From positions 1 to 53,815 of IMG/VR virus record IMGVR_UViG_3300044715_000434: 53,815 nucleotides of DNA; one strand, 5' to 3'. Origin of the DNA: a virus. Below the pieces are notes generated by a model, which saw only the letters and a list, made by a program, of their open reading frames with translations, made no database searches and was not told where the DNA came from. Below, in pieces: positions 5,493 through 14,140 of the stretch. Numbering within the stretch: position 1 is the first letter of the stretch; every line of letters begins with the position of its first letter. The position numbers and the translations under genes were made by a program.

Positions 5493-5783
5493 TCAGTAAA
5501 TTTCTGTGTTAAGAAGATTTGTTAAGTGATCACTTTCTACGGCACCGTGCAGGGTGCCATAAGATGGAAAGTAGCCTGTCAGGCTACAAGTCCCTCCACC
5601 TTCAAAGTAGATGCTTTCATTAGAGAAATTGAAGCCAATTATCGTCTTCGGCCCTCTTCTCGCGGTTCCCCATGTCTGGCCTATTGCGAATTCAGTCCCG
5701 TTTACACGAATGCGTTTCTTTGACTTATGAATCTCCAATTCACCACCAAGACGATGGTAACGTTGCCACTCTTGATCACTCAT
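5493..5783 (-). CDS. Hypothetical protein
   Basis: 96 residues: basic, charged N-terminus (WQRYHRLGGELEIHKSKKRIRV) then glycine- and aromatic-rich strands (IIGFNFSNESIYFEGGGTCSLTG). GGAGAG lies upstream of the start, inside the end of the preceding gene. It may be a distant relative of the small beta-rich domain family next door; the family is not recognised with confidence. Confidence 0.65.
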   Translation of the reverse strand: MSDQEWQRYHRLGGELEIHKSKKRIRVNGTEFAIGQTWGTARRGPKTIIGFNFSNESIYFEGGGTCSLTGYFPSYGTLHGAVESDHLTNLLNTEIY

Positions 5784-5928
5784 GTCTCATCTCTCCACTC
5801 TGGTCTTTCAAATCAGCAACTGCATGTTCTAATTGTCTGATGTACACGTACACATCGTACGGTACTTTGAAATGCGCAAGTTTACGCGTCTTTAAATCGG
5901 GGATTGCTACATAGTATGAACCTGTCAC
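5776..5928 (-). CDS. Small hypothetical protein, GTG start
   Basis: 50 residues starting at GTG 5928, with GAGGAGG a few bases upstream and a 4-nt overlap (GTGA) with the acidic gene before it. It has a strand-rich N-terminus (GSYYVAIPDLKTRKLAHFKV) and a C-terminal helix (YIRQLEHAVADLKDQ). The end overlaps the next start by 8 nt. The good ribosome site and tight packing support translation. Confidence 0.55.
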   Translation of the reverse strand: MTGSYYVAIPDLKTRKLAHFKVPYDVYVYIRQLEHAVADLKDQSGEMRHE

Positions 5929-6101
5929 ATGTCCTCCTCGTCATCCCATTCATCTTCATCATCGTCAATCCAATCTTCATCATCATCGAATCTTAATGGT
6001 ACATAATTTTCCTGTTCGTCTAGTAAGCCTTCCCATTCTTCTAGCCAGGCTTCATAATGTTCTTGTTCTTTATCTCTTTTTTCTTGTTCAGTTAGTTTCA
6101 T
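5925..6101 (-). CDS. Very acidic small protein
   Basis: 58 residues, ATG 6101. A charged helical N-terminus (KLTEQEKRDKEQEHYEAWLE) leads to an Asp/Glu/Trp-rich tail (DDDEDWIDDDEDEWDDEED). Such acidic miniproteins can mimic DNA or bind basic host proteins, as T7 Ocr does, but there is no homology evidence here. 4-nt overlaps link it to both neighbours. Confidence 0.55.
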   Translation of the reverse strand: MKLTEQEKRDKEQEHYEAWLEEWEGLLDEQENYVPLRFDDDEDWIDDDEDEWDDEEDM

Positions 6102-6295
6102 TTTAATGCCCCTCCTACTAAGGCCTTTTTACGAAGTTCAACATAACGTTGTCTTTGGTGTTTAAGCTCTGCATTAAGCTCTTTAATTGCATACCTAGCA
6201 TCAAGTATCTCTAGAGCTGCATGCCCTAATATATTGTCTAAGTCAGCAGGCTGGTCAAAGCCTAATAAGTCTACTAATTCATCAAAATTACTCAT
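6098..6295 (-). CDS. Hypothetical helical protein
   Basis: 65 residues, mainly alpha-helical: an acidic N-terminus (NFDELVDLLGFDQPADLDNI) then a charged helix (RYAIKELNAELKHQRQRYVELRKKAL). It overlaps the polynucleotide-kinase gene by 4 nt and the acidic gene by 4 nt. Function unknown. Confidence 0.6.
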   Translation of the reverse strand: MSNFDELVDLLGFDQPADLDNILGHAALEILDARYAIKELNAELKHQRQRYVELRKKALVGGALK

Positions 6296-6924
6296 GGTCT
6301 CACATCCATTAGTGCTAGTTCTCTAATATCATCTCTTAGGTCTTGTACTACATTTTCAGCTAAGACATGCCCAATATAAACACCGTTTACAGATACCTCA
6401 TCAATATCTCCTGTCATACAGTCTAAAATTACATCAAAAGGTACACCGTTGTAATCAAGCCGTATAGGTGCGCCTCTGAATGCGTTATAAGCTGTGTACT
6501 GATTTTGTAATAAATGTTCAGGTACAACATCACGTCTATTTACATTTCTGTACTTAGCATCTTCTAGCGTTGTTGGAAAGAATTTAAACTCAACGCTATA
6601 GTCTGCTCTGATCAACCGTTGCATTAAAGGCTGCAGTTTGTTATAGTTAAGGTTTGTATCTGCAAAGATTATATTACTACCCTCATATAATGCAGCTTCA
6701 ATAAGCTCTTCTCTACGTCGATTGCATGTGTTCTCCATTGTTTCGAAATCCCAATGCTCCCACATATTATCCTCTGCAGGGTCGTATTCCTTAACATTGA
6801 GGATGAGATGCGTACGTCTAATAACATCTCTATCGATTACACGCCACGCGTCTTGATGAGACCATGCCCAAGTTGACTTGCCTGAACCACTAATACCTAC
6901 TGTAAATATTGCTTGTTTACTCAT
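6292..6924 (-). CDS. Polynucleotide 5'-kinase-like P-loop protein
   Basis: 210 residues. P-loop GISGSGKSTWAW near residues 9-20, then DRDVIRR (the R-D of the kinase lid/substrate motif), an FADTNLNYN strand and a VVPEHLLQNQYTAY segment, all as in the kinase domain of T4 PseT. The phosphatase domain of PseT is absent. Likely phosphorylates 5' ends for repair together with the ligase encoded just upstream. Start ATG 6924 overlaps the small membrane gene (ATGA). Confidence 0.8.
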   Translation of the reverse strand: MSKQAIFTVGISGSGKSTWAWSHQDAWRVIDRDVIRRTHLILNVKEYDPAEDNMWEHWDFETMENTCNRRREELIEAALYEGSNIIFADTNLNYNKLQPLMQRLIRADYSVEFKFFPTTLEDAKYRNVNRRDVVPEHLLQNQYTAYNAFRGAPIRLDYNGVPFDVILDCMTGDIDEVSVNGVYIGHVLAENVVQDLRDDIRELALMDVRP

Positions 6925-7052
6925 TTCATTAAATCCTGATATAAGTGTTTAATAGAATATACTGCAAACCCAACTGAAATTACTGATAATGCTACTACAC
7001 CAACTGTCATTGCAAGCTCCAGAATAAATTGTAATACTTCACTTTTCATCAT
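6921..7052 (-). CDS. Small single-pass membrane protein
   Basis: 43 residues from ATG 7052 (AAGGA 6 nt upstream), with one membrane helix (MTVGVVALSVISVGFAVYSI) flanked by short polar ends. It overlaps the ligase stop and ends in ATGA with the kinase gene. Function unknown. Confidence 0.5.
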   Translation of the reverse strand: MMKSEVLQFILELAMTVGVVALSVISVGFAVYSIKHLYQDLMK

Positions 7053-8362
7053 ACAAGTTCCTTTAATGTTTCTAAAGTGTCTGCAGTGTCTTTATCATAT
7101 CGACGTTCTACAAACTTAGGTTCAAACAAACTATACTCACCCTTCTCATTAGTGATCACGGATGAATACGTTACTTCAATGATAGCATACATCCAGCCAT
7201 CATAATTTTGGTGGATTTCCCACGTTAATTCATTGGTAAGATTACCTACGTTAACTATAAGTTGTCCATCTTCTGTACTACATTTAAGAGAGCCAAATGT
7301 ATCAGCATTCTCTCCTGTGCCTGGATTAAAATCAATTACTCTCAATTCACAATGTAACTCTTTTTTAAACTTAACAATCTCTTTACTAACACCATTCTTC
7401 CAAACAGCTCTGTAAGACTTTAATACAGTACCTTCCTTACCTTGCTTAGCTAGCTCTACAAAGTGATCTTCAGCTTCTTGTAGTGTTGTAACTAACTTAG
7501 ATGGAATTGCCTTAACATACTTCCGATCATAGTTATTAATAGATTGATACCTATCTATATACAGGGTATGGTCTATATTCTTTCTGATAGATGTAATTGG
7601 TACAATATCCCAATAATAAAATACGGGATATTCTCCATTTTTAAATTCTCCGCCTAGGTTGACACGTCTTAAAACACCATTACTAGTTTTACGTTCTAGC
7701 GGTACACCATTGACCTCTACAATCAACTCACCATGTGTTTGGTATCCTTCCTTGATTACACCAAGCCCTTCTGCTTGTATTAGGAGTTCTCTATAAGAAT
7801 CAAAAGGCATCTCTTGGTACTTACGGCTTAGCATTGTAATGGCTGAACCCTCTATAGTAATGTTTACAAATAGGCCATCAGCCTTTTCCTGACTAAATGC
7901 AGGGAAATGAAACTCATCCATTTTAACATGTTTAGGTAAGCTACATCTCATATAAGCTGCTACAGGTATTAGGCCAGGAACAGCTTTGTTAATAGTCTTA
8001 GCATCAAAGCCTGCCCTGAGATCTTTTTCTAAAATACCCCTTAACACTGCCTCAGAGCCGTTATACAGCTTTCCCATTGTAGCTAATAAGGTTTCAATTG
8101 CAAGCTTACCTGTTACATATCTTTGGCTTAGCAAGTCGAGCAGACCCCATGTATCATAATCAAATGACTTCAGTAAGCCAACCTTATGTGAGACACTGGG
8201 CACTTTACGTATACCAAATGTAATAAATGGGTTGTACGCATATACAATTACTTTCTCAAATTCATCATCTTGTAAGTAAAATTCCAACATTTCTATCTTA
8301 GCATTCTTAGAAGGCTCTGCTGCAATACCCTGTAAGCATTCGTATATTTCATCTGTGTTCAT
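7049..8362 (-). CDS. ATP-dependent DNA ligase
   Basis: 437 residues from ATG 8362, chosen because CGGAG lies 6 nt upstream; an in-frame ATG at 8446 would place a terminator hairpin inside the gene. The nucleotidyltransferase motif I is EKADG near residue 160 (Lys is the AMP acceptor). HGELIVEV (motif III), KEGTVLKSY (motif IV) and EIVKFKK (motif V) follow in order, then an OB-like domain. The length is somewhat above T7 ligase. Seals nicks in replication and repair, in one operon with PNK, polymerase and exonuclease. Confidence 0.88.
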   Translation of the reverse strand: MNTDEIYECLQGIAAEPSKNAKIEMLEFYLQDDEFEKVIVYAYNPFITFGIRKVPSVSHKVGLLKSFDYDTWGLLDLLSQRYVTGKLAIETLLATMGKLYNGSEAVLRGILEKDLRAGFDAKTINKAVPGLIPVAAYMRCSLPKHVKMDEFHFPAFSQEKADGLFVNITIEGSAITMLSRKYQEMPFDSYRELLIQAEGLGVIKEGYQTHGELIVEVNGVPLERKTSNGVLRRVNLGGEFKNGEYPVFYYWDIVPITSIRKNIDHTLYIDRYQSINNYDRKYVKAIPSKLVTTLQEAEDHFVELAKQGKEGTVLKSYRAVWKNGVSKEIVKFKKELHCELRVIDFNPGTGENADTFGSLKCSTEDGQLIVNVGNLTNELTWEIHQNYDGWMYAIIEVTYSSVITNEKGEYSLFEPKFVERRYDKDTADTLETLKELV

Positions 8363-8375
8363 AATACTCTCCGTT

Positions 8376-8401
8376 AAAAAGGGAAGACCGAAGTCCTCCC
8401 T
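8376..8401 (-). terminator. Intrinsic terminator with TTCG loop
   Basis: Minus strand AGGGAGGAC-TTCG-GTCTTCCCT followed by TTTT; 9 bp with one G-U. It separates the ribonucleotide-reductase block from the ligase block, so ligase may depend on read-through. Confidence 0.9.
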
Positions 8402-8405
8402 ATGA

Positions 8406-8567
8406 TTAATTCCAACAAATATATGTGTTCTTAAACCAGTAACCAAAAGAGAACTTCATTTGTACATACCTATACGTACGATACAATTCTCTTAACTGCT
8501 TACGTCTTTGTTGGCTATCACCTTTTAATGTTACTTGTACTTCACCCGTGGCATGAGAGACACTCAT
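8406..8567 (-). CDS. Hypothetical small basic protein
   Basis: 53 residues from ATG 8567, which has AAGGA about 10 nt upstream; an upstream in-frame ATG (8588) lies further inside nrdA. It is basic (DSQQRRKQLRELYRTYRYVQMKF) with an aromatic C-terminus. It overlaps the 3' end of nrdA by 26 nt. It ends just before the terminator. Function unknown. Confidence 0.5.
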   Translation of the reverse strand: MSVSHATGEVQVTLKGDSQQRRKQLRELYRTYRYVQMKFSFGYWFKNTYICWN

Positions 8568-10251
8568 CTTTATTAGTCCTTGCACCATTAGTAGTGCGAA
8601 TATAATACAATGATTTAATACCTTCTAGCTCAAATGCTTCTTGATGTATTTCAGAGATATACTCTTCAGTTTCATCAGCATCAAAGAAGAGATTAATAGA
8701 TTGACCTTGATCAATATAAGGCTGTCTAGCTGCTGCTAGTTTCAAGATACTCTTTTGGTTAATTTCAAATGCAGTTTTAAATACATCTTTTTCATGGTCA
8801 CTGAGCCAATCAACATGCTGGACAGAGCCATTATTTCTGATGATATCCTTAAGAGTTTTTTGCACATCAAGACCAGCTTCTACAATTAAGTGCATCAATG
8901 CAGGTGATGATCTTCTCATCTTACCGCCTGCAGTGTTTTGTACAAATGCATTCTTATAAATAGGTTCAATACCTTGAGATGTACCGCCAGCTATTAAAGA
9001 GCTAGATAAGTTTGGTGCAATAGCCATTCGATGTGTATTACGAATGCCAAGCCCTAAGCACCATTCAGGTTCACCCCATACGCTAGCCATCCATTTAGAT
9101 GCCATTAGAGATTGAGTATTAAGGTATTTGAACATTTCTTGGCTAACCAAGTGAGCATCAAAGCTTTCAAATGCAATGCTGTGTTCTTGTAAGTAGCTAT
9201 GAAAGCCTAATAAGCCTAAACCTAATGCTCTAGACTTTTCAGCAAACCTTACAATACGCTCCATGCCTGGTTTTTCTTTACCAATACGAATTTGATCTTC
9301 ATTAACACAATCAAGAAACACAGTGGCATTAAAGACCGCGTCTGGTACAGCTTTCCACTCATCATACTTAGCAGCATTCATTGACGATAATACACAAGAG
9401 AATGTATACTCTTCGTTTTCATGGATACCACTAAACAGGGCAATCTCAGTACATAGATTAGAAGCTTTAACTTCTAGGTCTCTACGTCTATATGAATGTG
9501 GCAAAGCTCTCTTTACTTTGTCTGCAAAGAAGAAATAGCCTTTACCAAGCATTCTTAGCTTCATTGCCTTCTGGTAACGCCTTGTAGCATCTTTGTCCCC
9601 TGCGTTAAGTCTGCGTACAAAATCATCTGAAATGCACCAGCCAACATTAGCATCATCAGGGAAATTAAGTATATGTGTAGCCAGTTCATCAAAGTCTCCA
9701 TGTTCAATATCTAAATAACCTGCCCAAGCACCTCTACGTTGAGAGCCTTGACTAATGTCTTGTGCTACTTTAACAAATCCTTTAAATACTGGTAACACAC
9801 CTGAAGCAGATCCGGCCACACCAGAAATAGCGGCACCACGTTTACGAATATTACCAAGATAATTACTAGTACCATATCCCTGCTGCGAGAGGACTGCGGC
9901 TTCTTGTTGCTTGGCATAGAAGTCAAATACTGAATCCTGGACTGTACTTCCGGAACATGAAACCGGACATCCGTTACCCGTGCCCATATTGGCACAAACA
10001 GGCGTAGAAGGTATAAGCCAGCCTTTCCAGAGAAGTTCGAAGAATTTTTCTTCCCAAGCTGATTGATTATCTGTGTAAGAAGCCGCGTGCTTAGCAATAC
10101 GACGATAGATCGACAGTAGATCTGGATATTGTTCAGATACATATTTTTCCTTTAGTAGCTGCCAGCTATTGGTAATAATCCACTCAGGAAGTTTTCCTTC
10201 TTTTTGTAGACGTTTTCTTTCAATACTTAACTCACGATAAATACTGGTCAT
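8542..10251 (-). CDS. nrdA: Ribonucleotide reductase class I, large (alpha) subunit
   Basis: 569 residues, compact compared with about 750 for E. coli NrdA; the N-terminal ATP-cone is absent, so allosteric activity control by ATP/dATP is probably lost. Recognisable elements: PVSCSGS (redox Cys), the catalytic NLCTEI loop (Asn-Cys-Glu), TFSCVLSSMN with the partner cysteine, and a C-terminal ECLSCHG tail carrying the shuttle CxxC. Makes deoxyribonucleotides for phage replication together with NrdB. Start ATG 10251 has GGAAGG upstream and overlaps nrdB by 20 nt. Confidence 0.92.
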   Translation of the reverse strand: MTSIYRELSIERKRLQKEGKLPEWIITNSWQLLKEKYVSEQYPDLLSIYRRIAKHAASYTDNQSAWEEKFFELLWKGWLIPSTPVCANMGTGNGCPVSCSGSTVQDSVFDFYAKQQEAAVLSQQGYGTSNYLGNIRKRGAAISGVAGSASGVLPVFKGFVKVAQDISQGSQRRGAWAGYLDIEHGDFDELATHILNFPDDANVGWCISDDFVRRLNAGDKDATRRYQKAMKLRMLGKGYFFFADKVKRALPHSYRRRDLEVKASNLCTEIALFSGIHENEEYTFSCVLSSMNAAKYDEWKAVPDAVFNATVFLDCVNEDQIRIGKEKPGMERIVRFAEKSRALGLGLLGFHSYLQEHSIAFESFDAHLVSQEMFKYLNTQSLMASKWMASVWGEPEWCLGLGIRNTHRMAIAPNLSSSLIAGGTSQGIEPIYKNAFVQNTAGGKMRRSSPALMHLIVEAGLDVQKTLKDIIRNNGSVQHVDWLSDHEKDVFKTAFEINQKSILKLAAARQPYIDQGQSINLFFDADETEEYISEIHQEAFELEGIKSLYYIRTTNGARTNKDECLSCHG

Positions 10252-11248
10252 TTTTCACCTTCCATGTAAATTTAGTTTCAGTCCAATTACGCTTATAGTC
10301 GTTGCCCATTGCAATGAATGTATCATGCAAAGTACTACTTTCAATATCGTCATAGAACCAATCAGCGATTGGGTTATACTTTGGATCAAATAAAACCTTA
10401 GCGCCTAGCCTTGTTAAACATAGATCAAGTCTACTTTGTACAAAGTTTTCTAACATTAAAGATGTAATACCTTCAATCGGTCCAAACTCAAACATCTTCT
10501 TGATAATATCTCTTTCATTCTCTGCAATAATCCATGCAGTTACTTCTAGATCGTTGTATAAAACTTCCAAATTAATGTACTCTTCAGGATCATTAAGGGC
10601 TTCATGCAGTGTTGTATTAAAGATCCAGGCACCCGTTCTAGCATGAATGTCCTCATCAATAGCACTAAAATTAATCCCAGCATTGATATTCTGGAATTTG
10701 TTTTTACCGTCTGAATTAAAATGTTTCAAGAAAGCAAATGATGAATATAAGACTGCGCCTTCAATCATACTGAAGATTGCTACTGATGTTAACTTATCCA
10801 TTGTAGTTTCATGTTTAGAGACTACACGTTCCATCCACTCTAGCCTTTCAGCAAGAATTACGTCTTCTTGATAGGAATTCATAAACTCATCGGTATTTAA
10901 ACCTAATAGTTCATTTATTTTGAAATAAAATGGAGCATGGATATTCAATTCAGTCATTGCATGCACAGATGCAACTCTTTGTACGTCTGGTCTTGGAAAG
11001 AACTTAGGAATATAATCTCGCCAATAATTGTTACCGACATGGATTTCATAGTGTACAAAGATCTTTAATGTATTGACAATCCCATAGTACTCTGCCTCTG
11101 TGCAATTAGTTCTTAACTCATGGATATCTTTTTCAACTTCTATCTCGTGCGCAAACCATGCAATTTCCGCTTGCCTGATTGCAAACTCTACTGCAGCTGG
11201 ATAGTCTACACCATAGGATTCTCTAGGTGTTAATATTTGTGCTGTCAT
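10232..11248 (-). CDS. nrdB: Ribonucleotide reductase class I, small (beta) subunit
   Basis: 338 residues of ferritin-like fold. Candidate metal ligands: Glu in HYEIHVG, Glu and His in TELNIH, Glu in MIEGAVLY, and Glu/His in DEDIHARTG. A Tyr four residues after the His in NIHAPFY is the likely radical site. The second Glu is four residues before its His rather than three as in E. coli, so exact ligand assignment needs an alignment. Start ATG 11248 with AAGGA upstream. Supplies the radical to NrdA. Confidence 0.9.
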   Translation of the reverse strand: MTAQILTPRESYGVDYPAAVEFAIRQAEIAWFAHEIEVEKDIHELRTNCTEAEYYGIVNTLKIFVHYEIHVGNNYWRDYIPKFFPRPDVQRVASVHAMTELNIHAPFYFKINELLGLNTDEFMNSYQEDVILAERLEWMERVVSKHETTMDKLTSVAIFSMIEGAVLYSSFAFLKHFNSDGKNKFQNINAGINFSAIDEDIHARTGAWIFNTTLHEALNDPEEYINLEVLYNDLEVTAWIIAENERDIIKKMFEFGPIEGITSLMLENFVQSRLDLCLTRLGAKVLFDPKYNPIADWFYDDIESSTLHDTFIAMGNDYKRNWTETKFTWKVKNDQYLS

Positions 11249-11257
11249 TTATATTCC

Positions 11258-12880
11258 TTATACTAATGTAATAAAATCGTCTAGGCCAAAGTCACTAGCT
11301 CTTAATCTTCCTGTTTCATGTACGTAATCAACGCCAGGTATTGAACCAGTCAGTCCCGTGAATCTACTTTTTAAAACTCGCATATTAATATGATTTCGAA
11401 CTGATTCATCATCATTTGACATGTCTCTTGAAAAAGCTACAATCTCCATTGATACTTGCTTAATAGAGCCTGAGCCTTTAATATCATCTAGAGAAGGTAA
11501 TTGACCCTCTTCAAACGATTTCTTACCTGTTGGTGTTTTTCTTAAGTGTGATATTAAGCATAGCCAGACAGGATACTTATTTACTAACCTCAATAAGTCA
11601 TTCATCGTTCTATCAATAGCTTCATTACCTTGTAAGCCATCAACACCTTCAGATACTAGAATTGTTATGTGATCTAGGATGATATAACGGCATCCCGATA
11701 AGCACATATATTCTAATTTATCCATTAATGACGTATCATCCATAGAGCCTTGATGATCAAGCACCATGATTCTGTCATCTCCAAATACACTATCAAAACC
11801 GCATTTCAAATCATCTACAGACAGCTCTTCATTGGCTGGATTTCTACTAATAGCCATCCCTGCTAATTTACGTGCTGTCTCTGCTGGTGGTTCTTCTAAT
11901 GCTACAATACCAACCATTGTATCTTGCGTAGACACTAGATGTAATGCAATTTCTCTGGTGATTGTAGACTTACCAGAGCCTGTACCTGAAGTGAATAGAG
12001 TTATTGTGTGCTCTCTCATACCTTTCAGTTTAGTATTTAAGCCACTTAAACAATTTGGATACGGCACAACAGGAATTGAATTGTATTCAACCATTGCCTG
12101 CCATAACTCATCTCTACGCATAATACCAGAAGGTACATACTTAGCAGCTTCAAAGATACACATCATCAATGCATTACCACCCTTTTCAAGTAGTAATTGA
12201 TTGGGGTCTTTAACAGGCAGCTTTGTTAGACGTACCTTATCAACACCAATAATCTTAGTAGCCTTTTCTGTAGCTTCCTTACCTGCATCATCATTATCAA
12301 AGCATAAAACAACTTCATTAAATGATCTAATCCACTCTCTATTTTCTAGAAGAGCTTTTGTACCTGTTGCAGATGACATTGAAACTACTGGATAGACCTT
12401 ACCGTACTTTTCAAATGCTGCTTGTGCAACTGACATTGCATCAATTTCACCTTCAGTAATGATTAATCGCTTTCCATCTCCATTGAATTTTTCTTGACCA
12501 AATAGTTTATTTGTATTTGGACCAACCCAAGTAAATGTCTTAGGCAATGCTCTCATTTTATAAGAGTCACCGTATGGATAGAAATGTCCATCGACTTCTC
12601 CATCCTCACCAAAGCGCATTTTAACACCAAAGAATTCTGTTATATCCTTAGATATCTTTCTTTCTTTGATTGCAGTAGACCTCAATGTACTAATGTCTAC
12701 ATGAGCTACTTTACTCGTAACCGCTGGAACTGTACCTTTAAAGTCTGTTACCATTGCTGTATCCGGTTTAAATGATGTACCACAAGAAAAACAATGACTC
12801 TTGCCATCTGAATAAAGTGCTCTTGCATCTGAAGAGTTACACTTTGGGCAAGATGTTTTACCAATCTCTCTGCTCGTCAT
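11258..12880 (-). CDS. Primase-helicase, T7 gp4-like
   Basis: 540 residues. An N-terminal zinc finger CPKC...CFSC (Cys 11, 14, 30, 33) for primase template recognition; TOPRIM primase core with IITEGEIDAMS at 140-150 and CFDNDDAG at 193-200; then a DnaB/RecA-like helicase with Walker A SGTGSGKST at 298-306 and RYIILDHITILV near 398. Size close to T7 gp4 (566). Synthesises primers and unwinds DNA ahead of the PolA-type polymerase. Its start overlaps the GIY-YIG-like gene by 23 nt. Confidence 0.93.
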   Translation of the reverse strand: MTSREIGKTSCPKCNSSDARALYSDGKSHCFSCGTSFKPDTAMVTDFKGTVPAVTSKVAHVDISTLRSTAIKERKISKDITEFFGVKMRFGEDGEVDGHFYPYGDSYKMRALPKTFTWVGPNTNKLFGQEKFNGDGKRLIITEGEIDAMSVAQAAFEKYGKVYPVVSMSSATGTKALLENREWIRSFNEVVLCFDNDDAGKEATEKATKIIGVDKVRLTKLPVKDPNQLLLEKGGNALMMCIFEAAKYVPSGIMRRDELWQAMVEYNSIPVVPYPNCLSGLNTKLKGMREHTITLFTSGTGSGKSTITREIALHLVSTQDTMVGIVALEEPPAETARKLAGMAISRNPANEELSVDDLKCGFDSVFGDDRIMVLDHQGSMDDTSLMDKLEYMCLSGCRYIILDHITILVSEGVDGLQGNEAIDRTMNDLLRLVNKYPVWLCLISHLRKTPTGKKSFEEGQLPSLDDIKGSGSIKQVSMEIVAFSRDMSNDDESVRNHINMRVLKSRFTGLTGSIPGVDYVHETGRLRASDFGLDDFITLV

Positions 12881-13358
12881 AAGGAATATACCCGCTTGAA
12901 ATTAAATTCAGTCTACTTATATGCTCATTCGTAACGTCTTCACTAATCTTCCATGTGATTTCTTCTATCCTTTTATTGTACACTTCTTCTCTGAGCGGTG
13001 CTTTTATACTGACCAGCGACCATGTTTCGGCCCAAGCGAGTCCACTTTTTGTCTTGTATTCGCCCAAGCAGATATACATAAATTCTTCTGCTGGTCGTTC
13101 TTTGAGGTGAGCTGCAATTGTTGAACTACTACTCTTGTATCTCTTCCAATCAGACTCTCGTCCGAAAGTAGCCTTACCAGCACTTCTGTAATTCTTCTTC
13201 CCGATGTAAAATCGTTTAAGAACTTTATCATAGATAGCATATATAAATCCCACATACGCTGTACCCTCACTCATTTGTTTAAAATATCTCCAGTGTCCAT
13301 TAGAGAATTTACTAATAGAAACTGGAGCCGCTGCAGGAACGACTCCTTCAAATTTCAT
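12858..13358 (-). CDS. GIY-YIG-like nuclease-fold protein
   Basis: 166 residues. After a variable N-terminus, GFIYAIYD (about residues 37-44) and RFYIGKKNYRS (about 49-59) correspond to the GIY and YIG strands. A later AWAETWSLVS helix carries a glutamate in the place of the conserved GIY-YIG Glu. It lies between the 5'-3' exonuclease and primase-helicase genes with 4-nt and 23-nt overlaps, so it is an integral operon member rather than an obvious homing insertion. Role in DNA processing is inferred. Confidence 0.65.
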   Translation of the reverse strand: MKFEGVVPAAAPVSISKFSNGHWRYFKQMSEGTAYVGFIYAIYDKVLKRFYIGKKNYRSAGKATFGRESDWKRYKSSSSTIAAHLKERPAEEFMYICLGEYKTKSGLAWAETWSLVSIKAPLREEVYNKRIEEITWKISEDVTNEHISRLNLISSGYIPYDEQRDW

Positions 13359-14140
13359 GTACCTAACATTTCCTTAGCCAATGGCCATTCATCCAAGCTG
13401 AAGTAGTCTTCAGGCCAACGCCATAGATGAATAAGTTTTCCTGTAAGTGTAAGCTCTTCATGCCATTTGTCACCATACGCTTTAATATATTCATCAATTA
13501 CTACTTCTTGAAAGGACTCGAGTGTTGTGCAATCCTTTAAAGCCTTTGCAGACTTTACAGGTCCCATTTTCCAGATACCTGGTATACTATCTACAGCATC
13601 ACCCATTAGTAATTGTTGATGATAAGACATTAATGCTTCATGCTCAGTAACAGTACTAATTTGTTTAGTCTTTAAATGATAGTGCTTACCAGAGATCATC
13701 TTTAAATCTTTGTCTGTTGTACATACAATAAAATCTTTACCTTCTGCACGTAATTCTTCTGCCCACATTCGAATATAGTCATCAGCTTCACAGCCAGTAG
13801 AGGGTACAGCCATTTCTAAACTTAGTGCTACGTCTTTAATGCCATCTGCATAGTATTTAACACCACCTGAATTACGTTTGGATTTATAGAATGGATCTAC
13901 TTCATGTCTAAAGTTACCTTTACCCCGTAATACAATTCTAGCCTCTTCTGCAAATACGTTTTCGCTAACTTCTCTAAGATCTCTACAAAAATTTTTAAAA
14001 ATCTCTGCTTTGTACTGAGCTTCCTCTTCAGCTGTATAACTTGTATTACCGTCATCATCGAGGTTAACAATTGCACTCTGCTTCTCTCTATTGAAACAAA
14101 CAGAATAAGTTAAACCATCCGCATCGATTAGTGCTATCAT
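13355..14140 (-). CDS. 5'-3' exonuclease / flap endonuclease
   Basis: 261 residues of FEN/PIN type. LIDADGLTY at the N-terminus gives the first metal ligand, EADDYIRMW and TTDKDLKMI carry the acidic cluster, and GDAVDSIPGIWKMGPVKSA is the helix-3-turn-helix DNA-binding motif. Removes RNA primers and flaps during replication. Linked by 4-nt overlaps to its neighbours. Confidence 0.9.
   Translation of the reverse strand: MIALIDADGLTYSVCFNREKQSAIVNLDDDGNTSYTAEEEAQYKAEIFKNFCRDLREVSENVFAEEARIVLRGKGNFRHEVDPFYKSKRNSGGVKYYADGIKDVALSLEMAVPSTGCEADDYIRMWAEELRAEGKDFIVCTTDKDLKMISGKHYHLKTKQISTVTEHEALMSYHQQLLMGDAVDSIPGIWKMGPVKSAKALKDCTTLESFQEVVIDEYIKAYGDKWHEELTLTGKLIHLWRWPEDYFSLDEWPLAKEMLGT

Noticed and set aside
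8363-8446. Upstream extension of the ligase frame to ATG 8446
   Set aside because: Would include an intrinsic terminator, whereas ATG 8362 has a well-spaced GGAG.
9765-10142. 125-codon minus-strand frame inside nrdA
   Set aside because: Second-frame shadow of a clearly conserved NrdA region.
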